A DNA stretch of 64,000 nt from Pedobacter panaciterrae. GTDB taxonomy: Bacteria > Bacteroidota > Bacteroidia > Sphingobacteriales > Sphingobacteriaceae. Made by a program: the position numbers and the translations under genes. Below the pieces are notes generated by a model. That model worked only from the letters and a program-made list of their open reading frames with translations. It ran no database searches and was not told where the DNA came from. The stretch lies in NCBI RefSeq assembly GCF_013204795.1, contig NZ_JABMKW010000018.1, forward strand, positions 434,001 to 498,000. Direction: 5' to 3'. This document shows positions 53,794 to 62,722 of the stretch, piece by piece (position 1 is the stretch's first letter; every line of letters starts with the position of its first letter).

Positions 53794-53823
53794 GGAGGCT
53801 ATTGTTAGCCTCCTTTAATTTTG
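53794..53823 (+). terminator. terminator after fabF, overlapping an rnc -7 box
   Basis: GGAGGCTA (53794-53801) pairs with TAGCCTCC (53806-53813) across a 4-base loop, followed by TTTAATTTT. The tail also reads TAATTTTG (53816-53823), a good -7 box 9 bases before the rnc start. Confidence 0.7.
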
Positions 53824-53832
53824 CAATAATTA

Positions 53833-54561
53833 ATGCCATTATTTGACCTGTATAAGCTTTATCTATCATCCGATAAAGACTTTATAAAAAAGTTGAACAA
53901 CATTTTAGGCTTTGTGCCTGGAAATACTGTTTTGTATAAAATGGCGTTCAGGCATAGGTCTGTGGCAAAAATCCTAAAAAACGGTAGTAGGAGTAGTAAT
54001 GAACGTTTAGAATTTCTAGGCGATGCTATTTTAGGCTCTGTAATTGCCGAATTACTGTTTAAAAGCTATCCTTATAAAGAAGAAGGCTTTTTAACGGAAA
54101 TGCGTTCAAAAATTGTGAATCGTGCCAACCTTAATCAGCTTGCCAGAAAAATGGGCTTTGATCAATTGATCGTTTTTGATCAAAAAGCTGTAAATATCCA
54201 AACCAAACATCATTCTATGTTGGGAGATGCATTTGAAGCGCTTGTAGGCGCCGTGTATCTTGATAAAGGCTATAATTTCACCAAAGACTTCCTACTTAAA
54301 AGAATAGTGAAACCGTACATCGATATTCACACCCTGGAGCTCACTGAAACTAATTTCAAGAGTAAATTGATTGAATGGTGCCAGCGTCATGGAAAAGATA
54401 TATCTTTTGATATGGTTCAAAATAGCGAAGGCGAAAGCACAAAGTTATTTACAATACAGGCAGTTATTGAGGGTGAAAGCTTCGGTACGGGCAGGGATTA
54501 CAATAAAAAGAATGCCGAAAAGCTTGCGGCAGAAAAAGCCTGCGAGGCCCTTTCTATTTAG
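53833..54561 (+). CDS. rnc: ribonuclease III
   Basis: 242 residues. Catalytic domain with the signature NERLEFLGDAILGSVIAE (Asp/Glu metal ligands) and LGDAFEALVGAVYLD, then a double-stranded RNA-binding domain (about 168-240, NFKSKLIEWCQRHGKDISFDM...AEKLAAEKACEAL). It cleaves double-stranded RNA in rRNA processing and decay. It starts at the ATG at 53833 directly after a terminator with an embedded promoter box, so it may have its own very short leader. Confidence 0.97.
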   Translation: MPLFDLYKLYLSSDKDFIKKLNNILGFVPGNTVLYKMAFRHRSVAKILKNGSRSSNERLEFLGDAILGSVIAELLFKSYPYKEEGFLTEMRSKIVNRANLNQLARKMGFDQLIVFDQKAVNIQTKHHSMLGDAFEALVGAVYLDKGYNFTKDFLLKRIVKPYIDIHTLELTETNFKSKLIEWCQRHGKDISFDMVQNSEGESTKLFTIQAVIEGESFGTGRDYNKKNAEKLAAEKACEALSI

Positions 54562-54570
54562 AATTTTAGC

Positions 54571-55284
54571 TTATTTTTTTAAGGTGTCTGTATACGATTT
54601 ATAAGACTCTTTTATGTATTTGACCGCGTCGTATTCTGTCCAGTTTTTGGCTTTCTCGTATTCTGGTCTATAATCAAGCATGTATTTTTCCAATGCTTCT
54701 CCTTTTAAATCGGTATTGTTCTGAATGATAACTTCATTAAAGAATCCATCGATTAAAGACTGTTGCATCTCCGTTTCATAATAACGTCCAAATCTTCTTG
54801 CATTTTTTGGCGTCCGGCCTAACAATTCATAAACAGCAGTAAGCGGTTTAAAAAGAAATGACAAAAGTGGAGGCTTTCCCTGATAGAATGAGCCTTTATT
54901 TTTAAAATCCCTCTTTATATCGTTCAATTCCTGTTTTTTGCTTTGCCCCGTAATGTTAACCTCTCTAAGCGTTCTTCCCCTATCTAAATAAACAATGAGG
55001 TCTTTACCCGCAGGCACAACAGCCTCGGCATCCGAATATTCAATTTTAATTACTAAAAGCGTATCGCCCTGTACGGCTCTGATCTGGAACAAACCAAAGT
55101 CGCTGCTTAAAACTGATAATCCTGTTCTTTTATTTATAATTTGTGCGGCTGCAACACGTGTAGAGGCTCCTTTTTCCATTACTGCTCCCTTAAGAACAAA
55201 CTCTTGCTGAGCTGAAACAGAGGATATGGATGTCATAAAGAACAATAGGAATACTAAAATATTTAAATAACCAGGCCTTATCAT
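54571..55284 (-). CDS. secreted CarboxypepD_reg-like protein, function unknown
   Basis: 237 residues. Signal peptide (LNILVFLLFFMTSISSVSAQ), then a CarboxypepD_reg-like beta-sandwich (about 28-110, LKGAVMEKGASTRVAAAQIINK, LLVIKIEYSD, LREVNITG), followed by a Lys/Asp/Tyr-rich helical segment. It resembles a class of exported proteins encoded in Bacteroidota with no assigned role. Convergent with rnc 9 bases away and divergent from yicC, which leaves about 100 bases for both promoters. Confidence 0.75.
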   Translation of the reverse strand: MIRPGYLNILVFLLFFMTSISSVSAQQEFVLKGAVMEKGASTRVAAAQIINKRTGLSVLSSDFGLFQIRAVQGDTLLVIKIEYSDAEAVVPAGKDLIVYLDRGRTLREVNITGQSKKQELNDIKRDFKNKGSFYQGKPPLLSFLFKPLTAVYELLGRTPKNARRFGRYYETEMQQSLIDGFFNEVIIQNNTDLKGEALEKYMLDYRPEYEKAKNWTEYDAVKYIKESYKSYTDTLKK

Positions 55285-55353
55285 CTAACGAATATTTTTT
55301 GTAAACTTAACCATTGTTTGCCAATGAACTAAGTTAAAAAAAGTTAAATGAGT

Positions 55354-55380
55354 TTGAAAAGGCAATAAATTATATCTTTG
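55354..55380 (+). promoter_or_regulatory. promoter abutting the yicC start codon
   Basis: TTG (55354-55356) and TATCTTTG (55373-55380) fit the Bacteroidota promoter, with 16 bases between. The -7 box ends 3 bases before the ATG at 55384, so the transcript would be leaderless or nearly so. Confidence 0.6.
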
Positions 55381-55383
55381 CAC

Positions 55384-56259
55384 ATGATAAAATCAATGAC
55401 AGGGTATGGCCTGGCCTCTACTGACCACGAAAACGTAAAGTTTGCAGTAGAGATAAAATCTTTAAACAGTAAGTTCCTGGAACTGAATTTAAAACTACCC
55501 AGGGCTTTCTCGGATAAGGAGTTATTGCTGCGTAATATCTGCAGCAAAGAAATTGAACGTGGAAAAGTAAGCGTTTCTATAAACATAGAACGTAGTGAAG
55601 AAAACTTAAAAGGTGCAACTATTAATGCTGCCTTATTGAGCAAGTATTACAAACAGCTTGAAGAAATCAATATCCAGTTAGGGGCCAATTCTAACAACCT
55701 TTTACAGGCGGTTCTTAATTTCCCTGAGGTAATCAGTTATTCTGACGAAGATGTTAATGAAAATGACTGGGACATTTTAAACAATACGTTTATTAAGGCC
55801 CTTGAAAGTTTTAATCAATTCAGACTTGCCGAGGGTGTTGTTTTAAAGACTGATCTTGAATTGAGGATTAAAAATATTCTTCAGTTCTTTTCCGAAATTG
55901 AAGTTTTGGAACCGCTTAGAATTCCTCAGATCAGAAGCAGATTAAATCAGTTTCTTGAAGATAATGTGGGAAAGATAAACGTAGATCAGAACCGTTTAGA
56001 GCAAGAGTTAATCTATTATATTGATAAACTTGATATTACCGAAGAAAAGATTCGCCTAAGAAGTCATTGTGATTACTTTATTGAAACCTTAAAAAGCAAA
56101 GATGCAAATGGGAAAAAACTTGGTTTTATTTCTCAGGAAATAGGTAGAGAGATCAATACCATGGGTGCAAAGGCTAACGATGCGCAAATACAGCAGTTGG
56201 TTGTGGGTATGAAGGAAGAGCTCGAAAAAATAAAGGAACAACTATTAAATGTTTTGTAA
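55384..56259 (+). CDS. YicC family endoribonuclease-like protein
   Basis: 291 residues starting MIKSMTGYGLAS, the conserved YicC N-terminus (a TTG two codons upstream lies inside the promoter box). The C-terminal DUF1732 part GKKLGFISQEIGREINTMGAKANDAQIQ is intact. Members are RNases that tune sRNA and mRNA turnover in other bacteria. The upstream promoter predicts a leaderless mRNA. Three genes yicC-gmk-nadD run together with gaps of 29 and 3 bases. Confidence 0.93.
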   Translation: MIKSMTGYGLASTDHENVKFAVEIKSLNSKFLELNLKLPRAFSDKELLLRNICSKEIERGKVSVSINIERSEENLKGATINAALLSKYYKQLEEINIQLGANSNNLLQAVLNFPEVISYSDEDVNENDWDILNNTFIKALESFNQFRLAEGVVLKTDLELRIKNILQFFSEIEVLEPLRIPQIRSRLNQFLEDNVGKINVDQNRLEQELIYYIDKLDITEEKIRLRSHCDYFIETLKSKDANGKKLGFISQEIGREINTMGAKANDAQIQQLVVGMKEELEKIKEQLLNVL

Positions 56260-56288
56260 GCCATTGGCTGAAAAACGACAACACAAAA

Positions 56289-56858
56289 ATGAAACAAGGT
56301 AAACTTATCATATTTTCTGCACCATCGGGAGCCGGAAAAACAACAATTGTAAAACACTTACTTAAAAAATTTCCTTCACTAAGTTTTTCTATCTCTGCAA
56401 CAACACGCCAGTTACGTGGAGATGAGAGAAATGACAAGGATTATTATTTTATCTCTAAAGAAGATTTTCTGCACAAAGTTGCTCATCAGGAATTTGTAGA
56501 ATTTGAAGAAGTTTATAACGGTACTTTTTATGGCACTTTAAGGTCTGAAATTGAACGCATCTGGAATGATGGCAAACATGTGATATTTGACATTGATGTA
56601 GAGGGTGGATTGCGCCTAAAGCGCAAGTATGAAGATGATGCCTTAGCTATCTTTGTTCAACCGCCTTCTTTACAAGTGCTAAAAGAACGTTTGAGCGGCC
56701 GGGGTACTGATAGCGCCGAAAAACTACAGGAACGTTTTATAAAGGCTGAAAAAGAGCTTGGCTATGCAGATAAATTTGATGTTATCTTAAAAAACTACGA
56801 ATTAGATACCGCATGTGCCGAAGCTGAAAAACTTGTTGGAGATTTTATCAATAGCTAA
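56289..56858 (+). CDS. gmk: guanylate kinase
   Basis: 189 residues. P-loop FSAPSGAGKTTIV near the N-terminus, the GMP-binding stretch SATTRQLRGDERNDKDYYFIS and FVEFEEVYNGTFYGT. Phosphorylates GMP to GDP with ATP. Second gene of the yicC-gmk-nadD set; the ATG lies 29 bases after the yicC stop and the nadD ATG is 3 bases after its own stop. Confidence 0.98.
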   Translation: MKQGKLIIFSAPSGAGKTTIVKHLLKKFPSLSFSISATTRQLRGDERNDKDYYFISKEDFLHKVAHQEFVEFEEVYNGTFYGTLRSEIERIWNDGKHVIFDIDVEGGLRLKRKYEDDALAIFVQPPSLQVLKERLSGRGTDSAEKLQERFIKAEKELGYADKFDVILKNYELDTACAEAEKLVGDFINS

Positions 56859-56861
56859 ATC

Positions 56862-57434
56862 ATGAAAACAGGGTTATTCTTTGGTTCATTTAACCCCATA
56901 CATACCGGACATCTGGTAATTGCTAATTATATGGCAAGCTTTACGGGGCTAAAGGAAGTTTGGTTAGTGGTTTCGCCTCATAACCCACTGAAGAATAAAA
57001 ACGGTCTGACTAATATGTATGACCGATTGGAGATGGCCAAGCTAGCGACCGAAAACTCAGAAAAAATCAGGGTTAGCGACATCGAATTTGCCCTTCCGCA
57101 ACCTTCTTATACCATTGATACGTTGACTTATTTACAGGAAAAGTATCCTGGGAAAGAATTTGTATTAATAATGGGAGCAGATAATTTGGTTTCCCTTAAA
57201 AAATGGAAAAATTACGAGGTTCTTTTAAAGAACTATCAGATATATGTATATCCCAGACCTGGTATAGATATTGGTGAATGGGAAAATCACCCTTCAATTG
57301 TTATTACTGAAACTCCACAGATGGATATTTCATCTACTTTTATTCGCAAGGGGATTAAAGAGGGCAAAAATGTTCAATATTTTACCCCCGACAATGTTCT
57401 TGCTTTTATAGAAAGCAAAAATATGTATCGTTAA
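56862..57434 (+). CDS. nadD: nicotinate-nucleotide adenylyltransferase
   Basis: 190 residues. The nucleotidyltransferase motif GSFNPIHTGHLVIA is near the N-terminus and the second motif ISSTFIRKGI near the C-terminus; FVLIMGADNLVSLKKWKNYE is the family's middle signature. It adenylylates nicotinate mononucleotide in NAD synthesis. The last three bases overlap the stop codon of the convergent RsmI-like gene (shared TTAA). Confidence 0.97.
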   Translation: MKTGLFFGSFNPIHTGHLVIANYMASFTGLKEVWLVVSPHNPLKNKNGLTNMYDRLEMAKLATENSEKIRVSDIEFALPQPSYTIDTLTYLQEKYPGKEFVLIMGADNLVSLKKWKNYEVLLKNYQIYVYPRPGIDIGEWENHPSIVITETPQMDISSTFIRKGIKEGKNVQYFTPDNVLAFIESKNMYR

Positions 57435-58144
57435 ACCTGACGGTACAGCAAAAAGATTGTAGGCTTTTTATGTAAATCTATTCGTTCTTTCCTCCACAAT
57501 GCAATTGGCATTGTTTTAATGTATTCTTCATCTGATGTAATATTGCTGGCAACACTAAGTAATGTTTGCGGTTGGCAACTCTTTAATACATCTTCAAATA
57601 AATGATTATTCCTGAAAGGCGTCTCTATAAAAATTTGGGTCTGTTTATTTTTATCTGCTAATTGTTCCAGTTCTTTAATTTTCTTCCCTCTTTCTACTTT
57701 ATCAATTGGTAAATAGCCATGGAAAGTAAAACTTTGTCCGTTAAAGCCAGAGGCCATTAATGCCAGTAAAATAGAACTTGGACCAACAAGAGGAACTACT
57801 TTAATACCTCTTTTATGTGCTTCTGCAACTATATCAGCTCCCGGATCTGCAACACCAGGACACCCGGCTTCGCTCATTAAACCAACGTCTTTCCCTGTCA
57901 TTAGTTCCTTAAAATATGGGACAAAGGAGTCGTTGCGTTTATGTTTACCATAATCATGAATTACAAGATCACTCTGAGGTACTTTTATTCCAGCTTCCTT
58001 CAAAAACTTACGCGCTGTTTTCTCATTTTCAACAATGTAGGTATTTATGGAATTGATGGTATCTACAAGAAAGCTTGTAAAAGATTTATGGGCTGCGTTT
58101 TCTGCCAGAGGTACTGGAATAAGAAATAAGGTGCCTTTTGTCAT
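57431..58144 (-). CDS. RsmI-family SAM-dependent methyltransferase, short form
   Basis: 237 residues from the ATG at 58144 (MTKGTLFLIPVPLAENA); upstream sequence adds 30 unrelated residues. The signature LMSEAGCPGVADPGADIV and VPLVGPSSILLALMASG define the tetrapyrrole methylase fold of the RsmI family, which 2'-O-methylates C1402 of 16S rRNA. The usual N-terminal TPIGN is replaced by IPVPL, and the protein is about 40 residues shorter than RsmI, so it belongs to the shorter paralogous group, with its RNA target not certain. Confidence 0.87.
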   Translation of the reverse strand: MTKGTLFLIPVPLAENAAHKSFTSFLVDTINSINTYIVENEKTARKFLKEAGIKVPQSDLVIHDYGKHKRNDSFVPYFKELMTGKDVGLMSEAGCPGVADPGADIVAEAHKRGIKVVPLVGPSSILLALMASGFNGQSFTFHGYLPIDKVERGKKIKELEQLADKNKQTQIFIETPFRNNHLFEDVLKSCQPQTLLSVASNITSDEEYIKTMPIALWRKERIDLHKKPTIFLLYRQV

Positions 58145-58442
58145 AGATTTTGTTTTGCTTACAAAAGAAGAAAATAATTTGCTGGAAAGCGCATTTGGTG
58201 AAGTAAATATTATAAGCAAAGGGTAATCTTCCATCTGAATATAGCCGCTTGCAAATTATTTTTCGTAATTTGTTTAAATGGAAAACCGATTATACATTGG
58301 CCTAAATAATACTTAAACCAATAAAATTACGCCATACCTCATAATCGTAATGTAATATTTCTTAAACAGATTAAACTTTTTAGATTATTTGGAACTCAAA
58401 TTGATAGATAAAGATCGTTAGGTAAATTTAAACACACACACT

Positions 58443-59747
58443 ATGAAAAACATCATCAAATTACCGGCTATTGTGCTGGGGCTTATGCTCCTCTTAACCG
58501 GGACCGCACAGCGGGTTATGGCACAAGACGAGGATATCTCCTTGCAATCTTTTTACGACGAATTATCGCCTTATGGCACTTGGATTCAGGATTCTCAATA
58601 TGGCTATGTTTGGCGACCAGATGTAGAACAAGCAGACTTCAGACCGTATTATTCGAATGGCCGATGGGTTATGACAGAATATGGTAACACATGGGTTTCT
58701 GATTACGACTGGGGATGGGCTCCTTTCCATTATGGAAGATGGGTTTATAACCGCTACAGCCAATGGGTATGGATTCCCGATACCGTATGGGGTCCGGCAT
58801 GGGTAAGCTGGAGAAGCGGTGGCGGCTATTATGGATGGGCTCCTATGGGTCCTGGCATGAATATTAATGTTAACATCAATATTCCGGATCTTTGGTGGGT
58901 ATTTGTTCCTCAAAGAAATATCTATTATAGCAACTTCCCACGTTACTATTCGCGTAGAAACGTAACTATCATTCACAATACAACTATCATCAATAATGTT
59001 TATTCAAGAAACAGCCGTAATTATTATACTGGCCCAAGGGCAGATGACATCAGACGCTCGACCAGACAGGCAGTTCCTGTTTATAACATAGATAGAAGCA
59101 GCAGACCCGGCAGAAGTAGTATTAGCGGAAACAAAGTTGAAATCTACAGGCCAAATGGCAGAAGTAGCAGAGAAACTAATGCCGGAAATGTAGCTCCAAG
59201 AAATCCGGTTCGTGGCGAAGGGTATGCAAGTCCTAGAACTGACCGCAGCAGCAATGATAGAAGTAATGTTGATGGAAGAGTAACTAATGGTAGGGTATCA
59301 AGAGATGGTAGCCAACCAACTGCCAACAGAACAAATGAGGGCACAAGAGTAAACAGCCGTCCTGAAAGAGTACAGCAAGAAAACACTTCTCCTTCTCAAA
59401 GACCTGCTCGTTCCACAAGAGAGAATCAGGCTCAACCGAGACAGGAAGCTCAACCTCAGCAACAAAGACAGGAGCCGGTTCAACAGCCAAGACAAGAAAG
59501 GATTCAGTCGCAACCTAGACAAGAAGCGCAGCCTAGGCAAGAGCCGGTTCAACAACCTAGGCAAGAAAGACCTCAGCCTAGACAAGAACAACCTAGGCAA
59601 GAACAGACCAGACCTCAGCCTCAACCTCAAAGATCTGAAAGGGTTGAGCAAAGCAGGCCTTCCAGAGGATCTGAAAGCCGAGGAAATGGGGGCGGCGGAA
59701 GAGAAAATAACTCCTCTTCAAGATCATCCAGAAGCGGAAGAGGCTAG
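58443..59747 (+). CDS. secreted DUF6600-like (YXWGXW) protein with Gln/Pro/Arg repeat tail
   Basis: 434 residues with a signal peptide (MKNIIKLPAIVLGLMLLLTGTA...RVMAQ). The next ~150 residues repeat aromatic WGWAPFHYGRWV-type units (GYVWRPD, WVWIPDTVWGPAWVSWRSG, YYGWAPMG), as in the DUF6600 family of exported proteins. From about residue 230 it turns to low complexity: Arg/Ser/Asn, then many RQE, QPRQE and PQPRQ repeats (about 325-400), ending in Ser/Arg/Gly. It is probably surface or matrix bound; function unknown. Terminator follows directly. Confidence 0.8.
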   Translation: MKNIIKLPAIVLGLMLLLTGTAQRVMAQDEDISLQSFYDELSPYGTWIQDSQYGYVWRPDVEQADFRPYYSNGRWVMTEYGNTWVSDYDWGWAPFHYGRWVYNRYSQWVWIPDTVWGPAWVSWRSGGGYYGWAPMGPGMNINVNINIPDLWWVFVPQRNIYYSNFPRYYSRRNVTIIHNTTIINNVYSRNSRNYYTGPRADDIRRSTRQAVPVYNIDRSSRPGRSSISGNKVEIYRPNGRSSRETNAGNVAPRNPVRGEGYASPRTDRSSNDRSNVDGRVTNGRVSRDGSQPTANRTNEGTRVNSRPERVQQENTSPSQRPARSTRENQAQPRQEAQPQQQRQEPVQQPRQERIQSQPRQEAQPRQEPVQQPRQERPQPRQEQPRQEQTRPQPQPQRSERVEQSRPSRGSESRGNGGGGRENNSSSRSSRSGRG

Positions 59748-59762
59748 ATAAATGTTATAAAG

Positions 59763-59794
59763 AAAAGCCGGCATAAATGTGCCGGCTTTTCCTT
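59763..59794 (+). terminator. intrinsic terminator after the DUF6600-like gene
   Basis: AAAAGCCGGCA (59763-59773) and TGCCGGCTTTT (59780-59790) form an 11-bp stem with a 6-base loop, followed by CCTTTT. Confidence 0.9.
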
Positions 59795-59820
59795 TTACAC
59801 ATTCCACACTTTTTTTTCCT

Positions 59821-59828
59821 TATCTTTG
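59821..59828 (+). promoter_or_regulatory. -7 box of prfC
   Basis: TATCTTTG fits TAnnTTTG and lies 36 bases before the prfC ATG at 59865. An upstream in-frame TTG start at 59826 would fall inside this box, supporting the later ATG. No clear -33 TTG. Confidence 0.5.
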
Positions 59829-59864
59829 CAGCCTTTTATCAAGCACAACACGCTTAAACTCTTT

Positions 59865-61445
59865 ATGATTAACCCGGAAATAGAAAAACGAAAAACATTT
59901 GCCATTATCAGTCACCCCGATGCAGGTAAAACTACATTAACAGAGAAATTTTTACTTTTTGGAGGGGCTATTAATACTGCCGGGGCAGTTAAACGGAATA
60001 AAGCAAATCAAAGCAATACCTCCGATTTTATGGAAATAGAAAAGCAACGTGGAATATCCGTAGCTACTTCTGTAATGGGATTTGAGTATAGCAACAAGCG
60101 CATCAATATATTAGATACCCCTGGTCACAAAGACTTTGCTGAGGATACTTATCGTACCCTATCGGCAGTTGACAGTGTTATTCTGGTAGTAGACTGTGTA
60201 AAGGGTGTTGAAGAGCAAACTGAAAAGTTAATGGCTGTGTGCCGGATGCGTAATACCCCTGTGATCATCTTTATTAATAAGATGGATCGTGAGGGTAAGG
60301 ATGCATTTGATCTGCTTGATGAAATTGAGAATAAACTTAACATCAGCTTATGCCCTCTTTCCTGGCCTATTGGGCAAGGACATACTTTTAAAGGGGTTTA
60401 TAGCATTTACAATAATCACCTGAACCTATTTGAACCAGATAAGACTAAGATTAGCGAGCCTGTTATTGAAGTAAGCGATCTGAACGATGAAAACCTGGGT
60501 AAGTTTTTAAAGCCGAAGGAGCTTGATGGCTTAAAAGGTGACTTAGAACTGGTAGAAGGCGTTTATGGTAAGCTTGACAAAAGCATGTACACCGAAGGTT
60601 TGCTTGCTCCTGTATTTTTTGGAAGTGCTATTAACAACTTTGGTATAAAAGAGCTTTTAGACACTTTTGTTCAGATTGCCCCAAGCCCTAGAAGCCGGGA
60701 AGCTGAACAGCGTGAGGTTCTGGTTAATGAAAAGAACTTTTCAGGCTTTGTTTTTAAGATCCATGCTAACTTAGACCCTAAACACCGTGACCGTATTGCC
60801 TTTTTAAGAATATGTTCAGGAAAATTTGAGCGTAATAAATTTTACTTCCATACCAGACAAGGTAAAAAACTAAAATTCTCTAACCCAATGGACTTTATGG
60901 CCAATGAGAAGAGCATTGTAGAAGAGGCTTGGCCAGGTGATGTTGTAGGATTATATGATAGTGGCAATTTCAAAATTGGCGATACCCTTACAGAAGGAGA
61001 ACAATTGCAGTTTAAGGGCATTCCCAGCTTCTCTCCTGAAATATTTAAGGAAGTTGAGAATAGAGACCCTCTGCGCACTAAACAGCTGGAAAAAGGCATA
61101 CAACAGCTTACCGAAGAAGGCGTTGCTCAGCTATTTATACAACAGCCTGGAAACAGAAAAATAATAGGTGCTGTTGGAGAGCTTCAATTTGAAGTTATTG
61201 CCTTCAGACTTGAGCATGAATATGGTGCTAAAGCATATTTCAGAACCTTAAGCTATGGCAGATCAAACTGGGTAACATCTAAAGACAAGAAGAAATTAGA
61301 GGAGTTCCTAAAACGTAAGCAACAGCATATTGGTCAAGATAAAGATGGCAACCCCGTTTTCCTTGCAGATAATGAATTCATGATCAATATGACCATGAGG
61401 GATTATCCGGATATCGAATTTCACAAAACTTCGGAATTCAAATAG
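59865..61445 (+). CDS. prfC: peptide chain release factor 3
   Basis: 526 residues from the ATG at 59865 (MINPEIEKRKTFAIISHPDAG). GTPase motifs: SHPDAGKTTLTEK (G1), EKQRGISVATSV (G2 region), DTPGHKDF (G3), NKMDREG (G4). The domain order and the FSGFVFKIHANLDPKHRDRIAFLR stretch are typical of RF3 rather than EF-G. It recycles RF1/RF2 from the ribosome after termination. Single gene with its own promoter; convergent with the aminotransferase gene 3 bases away. Confidence 0.97.
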   Translation: MINPEIEKRKTFAIISHPDAGKTTLTEKFLLFGGAINTAGAVKRNKANQSNTSDFMEIEKQRGISVATSVMGFEYSNKRINILDTPGHKDFAEDTYRTLSAVDSVILVVDCVKGVEEQTEKLMAVCRMRNTPVIIFINKMDREGKDAFDLLDEIENKLNISLCPLSWPIGQGHTFKGVYSIYNNHLNLFEPDKTKISEPVIEVSDLNDENLGKFLKPKELDGLKGDLELVEGVYGKLDKSMYTEGLLAPVFFGSAINNFGIKELLDTFVQIAPSPRSREAEQREVLVNEKNFSGFVFKIHANLDPKHRDRIAFLRICSGKFERNKFYFHTRQGKKLKFSNPMDFMANEKSIVEEAWPGDVVGLYDSGNFKIGDTLTEGEQLQFKGIPSFSPEIFKEVENRDPLRTKQLEKGIQQLTEEGVAQLFIQQPGNRKIIGAVGELQFEVIAFRLEHEYGAKAYFRTLSYGRSNWVTSKDKKKLEEFLKRKQQHIGQDKDGNPVFLADNEFMINMTMRDYPDIEFHKTSEFK

Positions 61446-61448
61446 CTT

Positions 61449-62702
61449 TTATTTTAACTTTCCTAGCGCGGCTTTAATTCTCGGTAACATATCTTTAATA
61501 TCCTGCAAAGAGCATCCACCAACAGAAGCTCTGAACCAGGCCATTGATTCGTCGTTTCCAAAAGCCGAAAAAGGGACCAGCGCTGCCTGAGCTTCTTTAA
61601 TTAAGTAGAAATTTACGTCTGCACTGTTTTTAATCAAGTCTCCGGATGGTGTTGTTTTACCTATGTAATCGATTTTAAGCGTCAAATAAATAGCTCCCAT
61701 CGGAATTACAGAATCCACATTAAAGCCTTCTGATTTTAATTGCTGAAAGCCATTATGAAGCTCATCCAGACTTATTTGAACTTGCTCTTTAAACGAGCCC
61801 AGGAAAAGATCAACAAGATTGTTGTTTTTAAAGTACTTAGCTACCGCTACTTGCTCTGCCTTAGGTGCCCATGCACCAATATGACCTAACAATGCCTTCA
61901 TTTTACTGATAATAACTTCCGGACCAAAAGCCCATCCTACCCTAACACCTGTGGCAGAAAGGCATTTAGAAATTCCATCTATATAGATTACATACCCTTT
62001 TAGTTCTGGACGTAAACTTACCGGATTAACATGTGTGCGGCCAAAGGTTAGTAAAGAGTAGATCTGGTCGTATAGGATATATAGGGGCTTTTCGTTTGCT
62101 CCTCTTGATTTGTTTTCTTCAATCACCACTTCACAGATCTCTTCAAGCTGCTCCTGAGTAAACATTGTACCGGTAGGATTTAATGGAGAACAGAGCGCAA
62201 GTAACGTTGCTCCTTTTAAATGTGGCCTTAACTGATCTGCAGTGGGCATAAAGTTATTCTCTACCGTAGTTACTACAGCTATACCTTTTGCTGATGAAAG
62301 GTGACAATAATGATTATTATTCCATGATGGTGCAGGATAAATCACCTTATCGCCAGGATCAATTAAAGCGAGGTAAGTGGCATAGATCAAGGGTCTTGAA
62401 CCTCCTGCAATTAAAATATCAGATACAGCATAGTTCAATGAATACCTGTCCTTTAAAATGTCTACTACCGTTTCGCGAAGGGGTAAGATACCATCAGCAG
62501 GCGGATAATTGGTATGGTTATGATGGTAAGCATCAATAATCTCGTCTTTAAGTTCAGCAGGGATTGGAAAAATCGAAGGATCAAAATCTCCAATGGTCAG
62601 GTTTGCAATCTGCGCTCCTTTTCGCTTCATATCATTAACCTCGTTACCAATTTTAATGATTTCAGAGCCTATAAGGGTGTTTGCTAATACTGATACATTC
62701 AT
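61449..62702 (-). CDS. class I/II PLP-dependent aminotransferase
   Basis: 417 residues of fold type I. Motifs: NYPPADGILPLRETV, the substrate-site loop APSWNNNHYCH, LCSPLNPTGT, and PLP-lysine motif ISKCLSATGVRVGWAFG. The best guess is an aspartate/aromatic aminotransferase-like enzyme. It lies 20 bases after the argH stop on the same strand, so the two are probably cotranscribed; whether it takes part in arginine or aspartate metabolism is inference. Confidence 0.88.
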   Translation of the reverse strand: MNVSVLANTLIGSEIIKIGNEVNDMKRKGAQIANLTIGDFDPSIFPIPAELKDEIIDAYHHNHTNYPPADGILPLRETVVDILKDRYSLNYAVSDILIAGGSRPLIYATYLALIDPGDKVIYPAPSWNNNHYCHLSSAKGIAVVTTVENNFMPTADQLRPHLKGATLLALCSPLNPTGTMFTQEQLEEICEVVIEENKSRGANEKPLYILYDQIYSLLTFGRTHVNPVSLRPELKGYVIYIDGISKCLSATGVRVGWAFGPEVIISKMKALLGHIGAWAPKAEQVAVAKYFKNNNLVDLFLGSFKEQVQISLDELHNGFQQLKSEGFNVDSVIPMGAIYLTLKIDYIGKTTPSGDLIKNSADVNFYLIKEAQAALVPFSAFGNDESMAWFRASVGGCSLQDIKDMLPRIKAALGKLK

Positions 62703-62722
62703 TTCTTATGCTTTATTTATAG

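Noticed and set aside
58563..58976. 137-residue minus-strand frame opposite the DUF6600-like gene
   Set aside because: Arises from the repetitive Trp/Tyr codons of the real gene.
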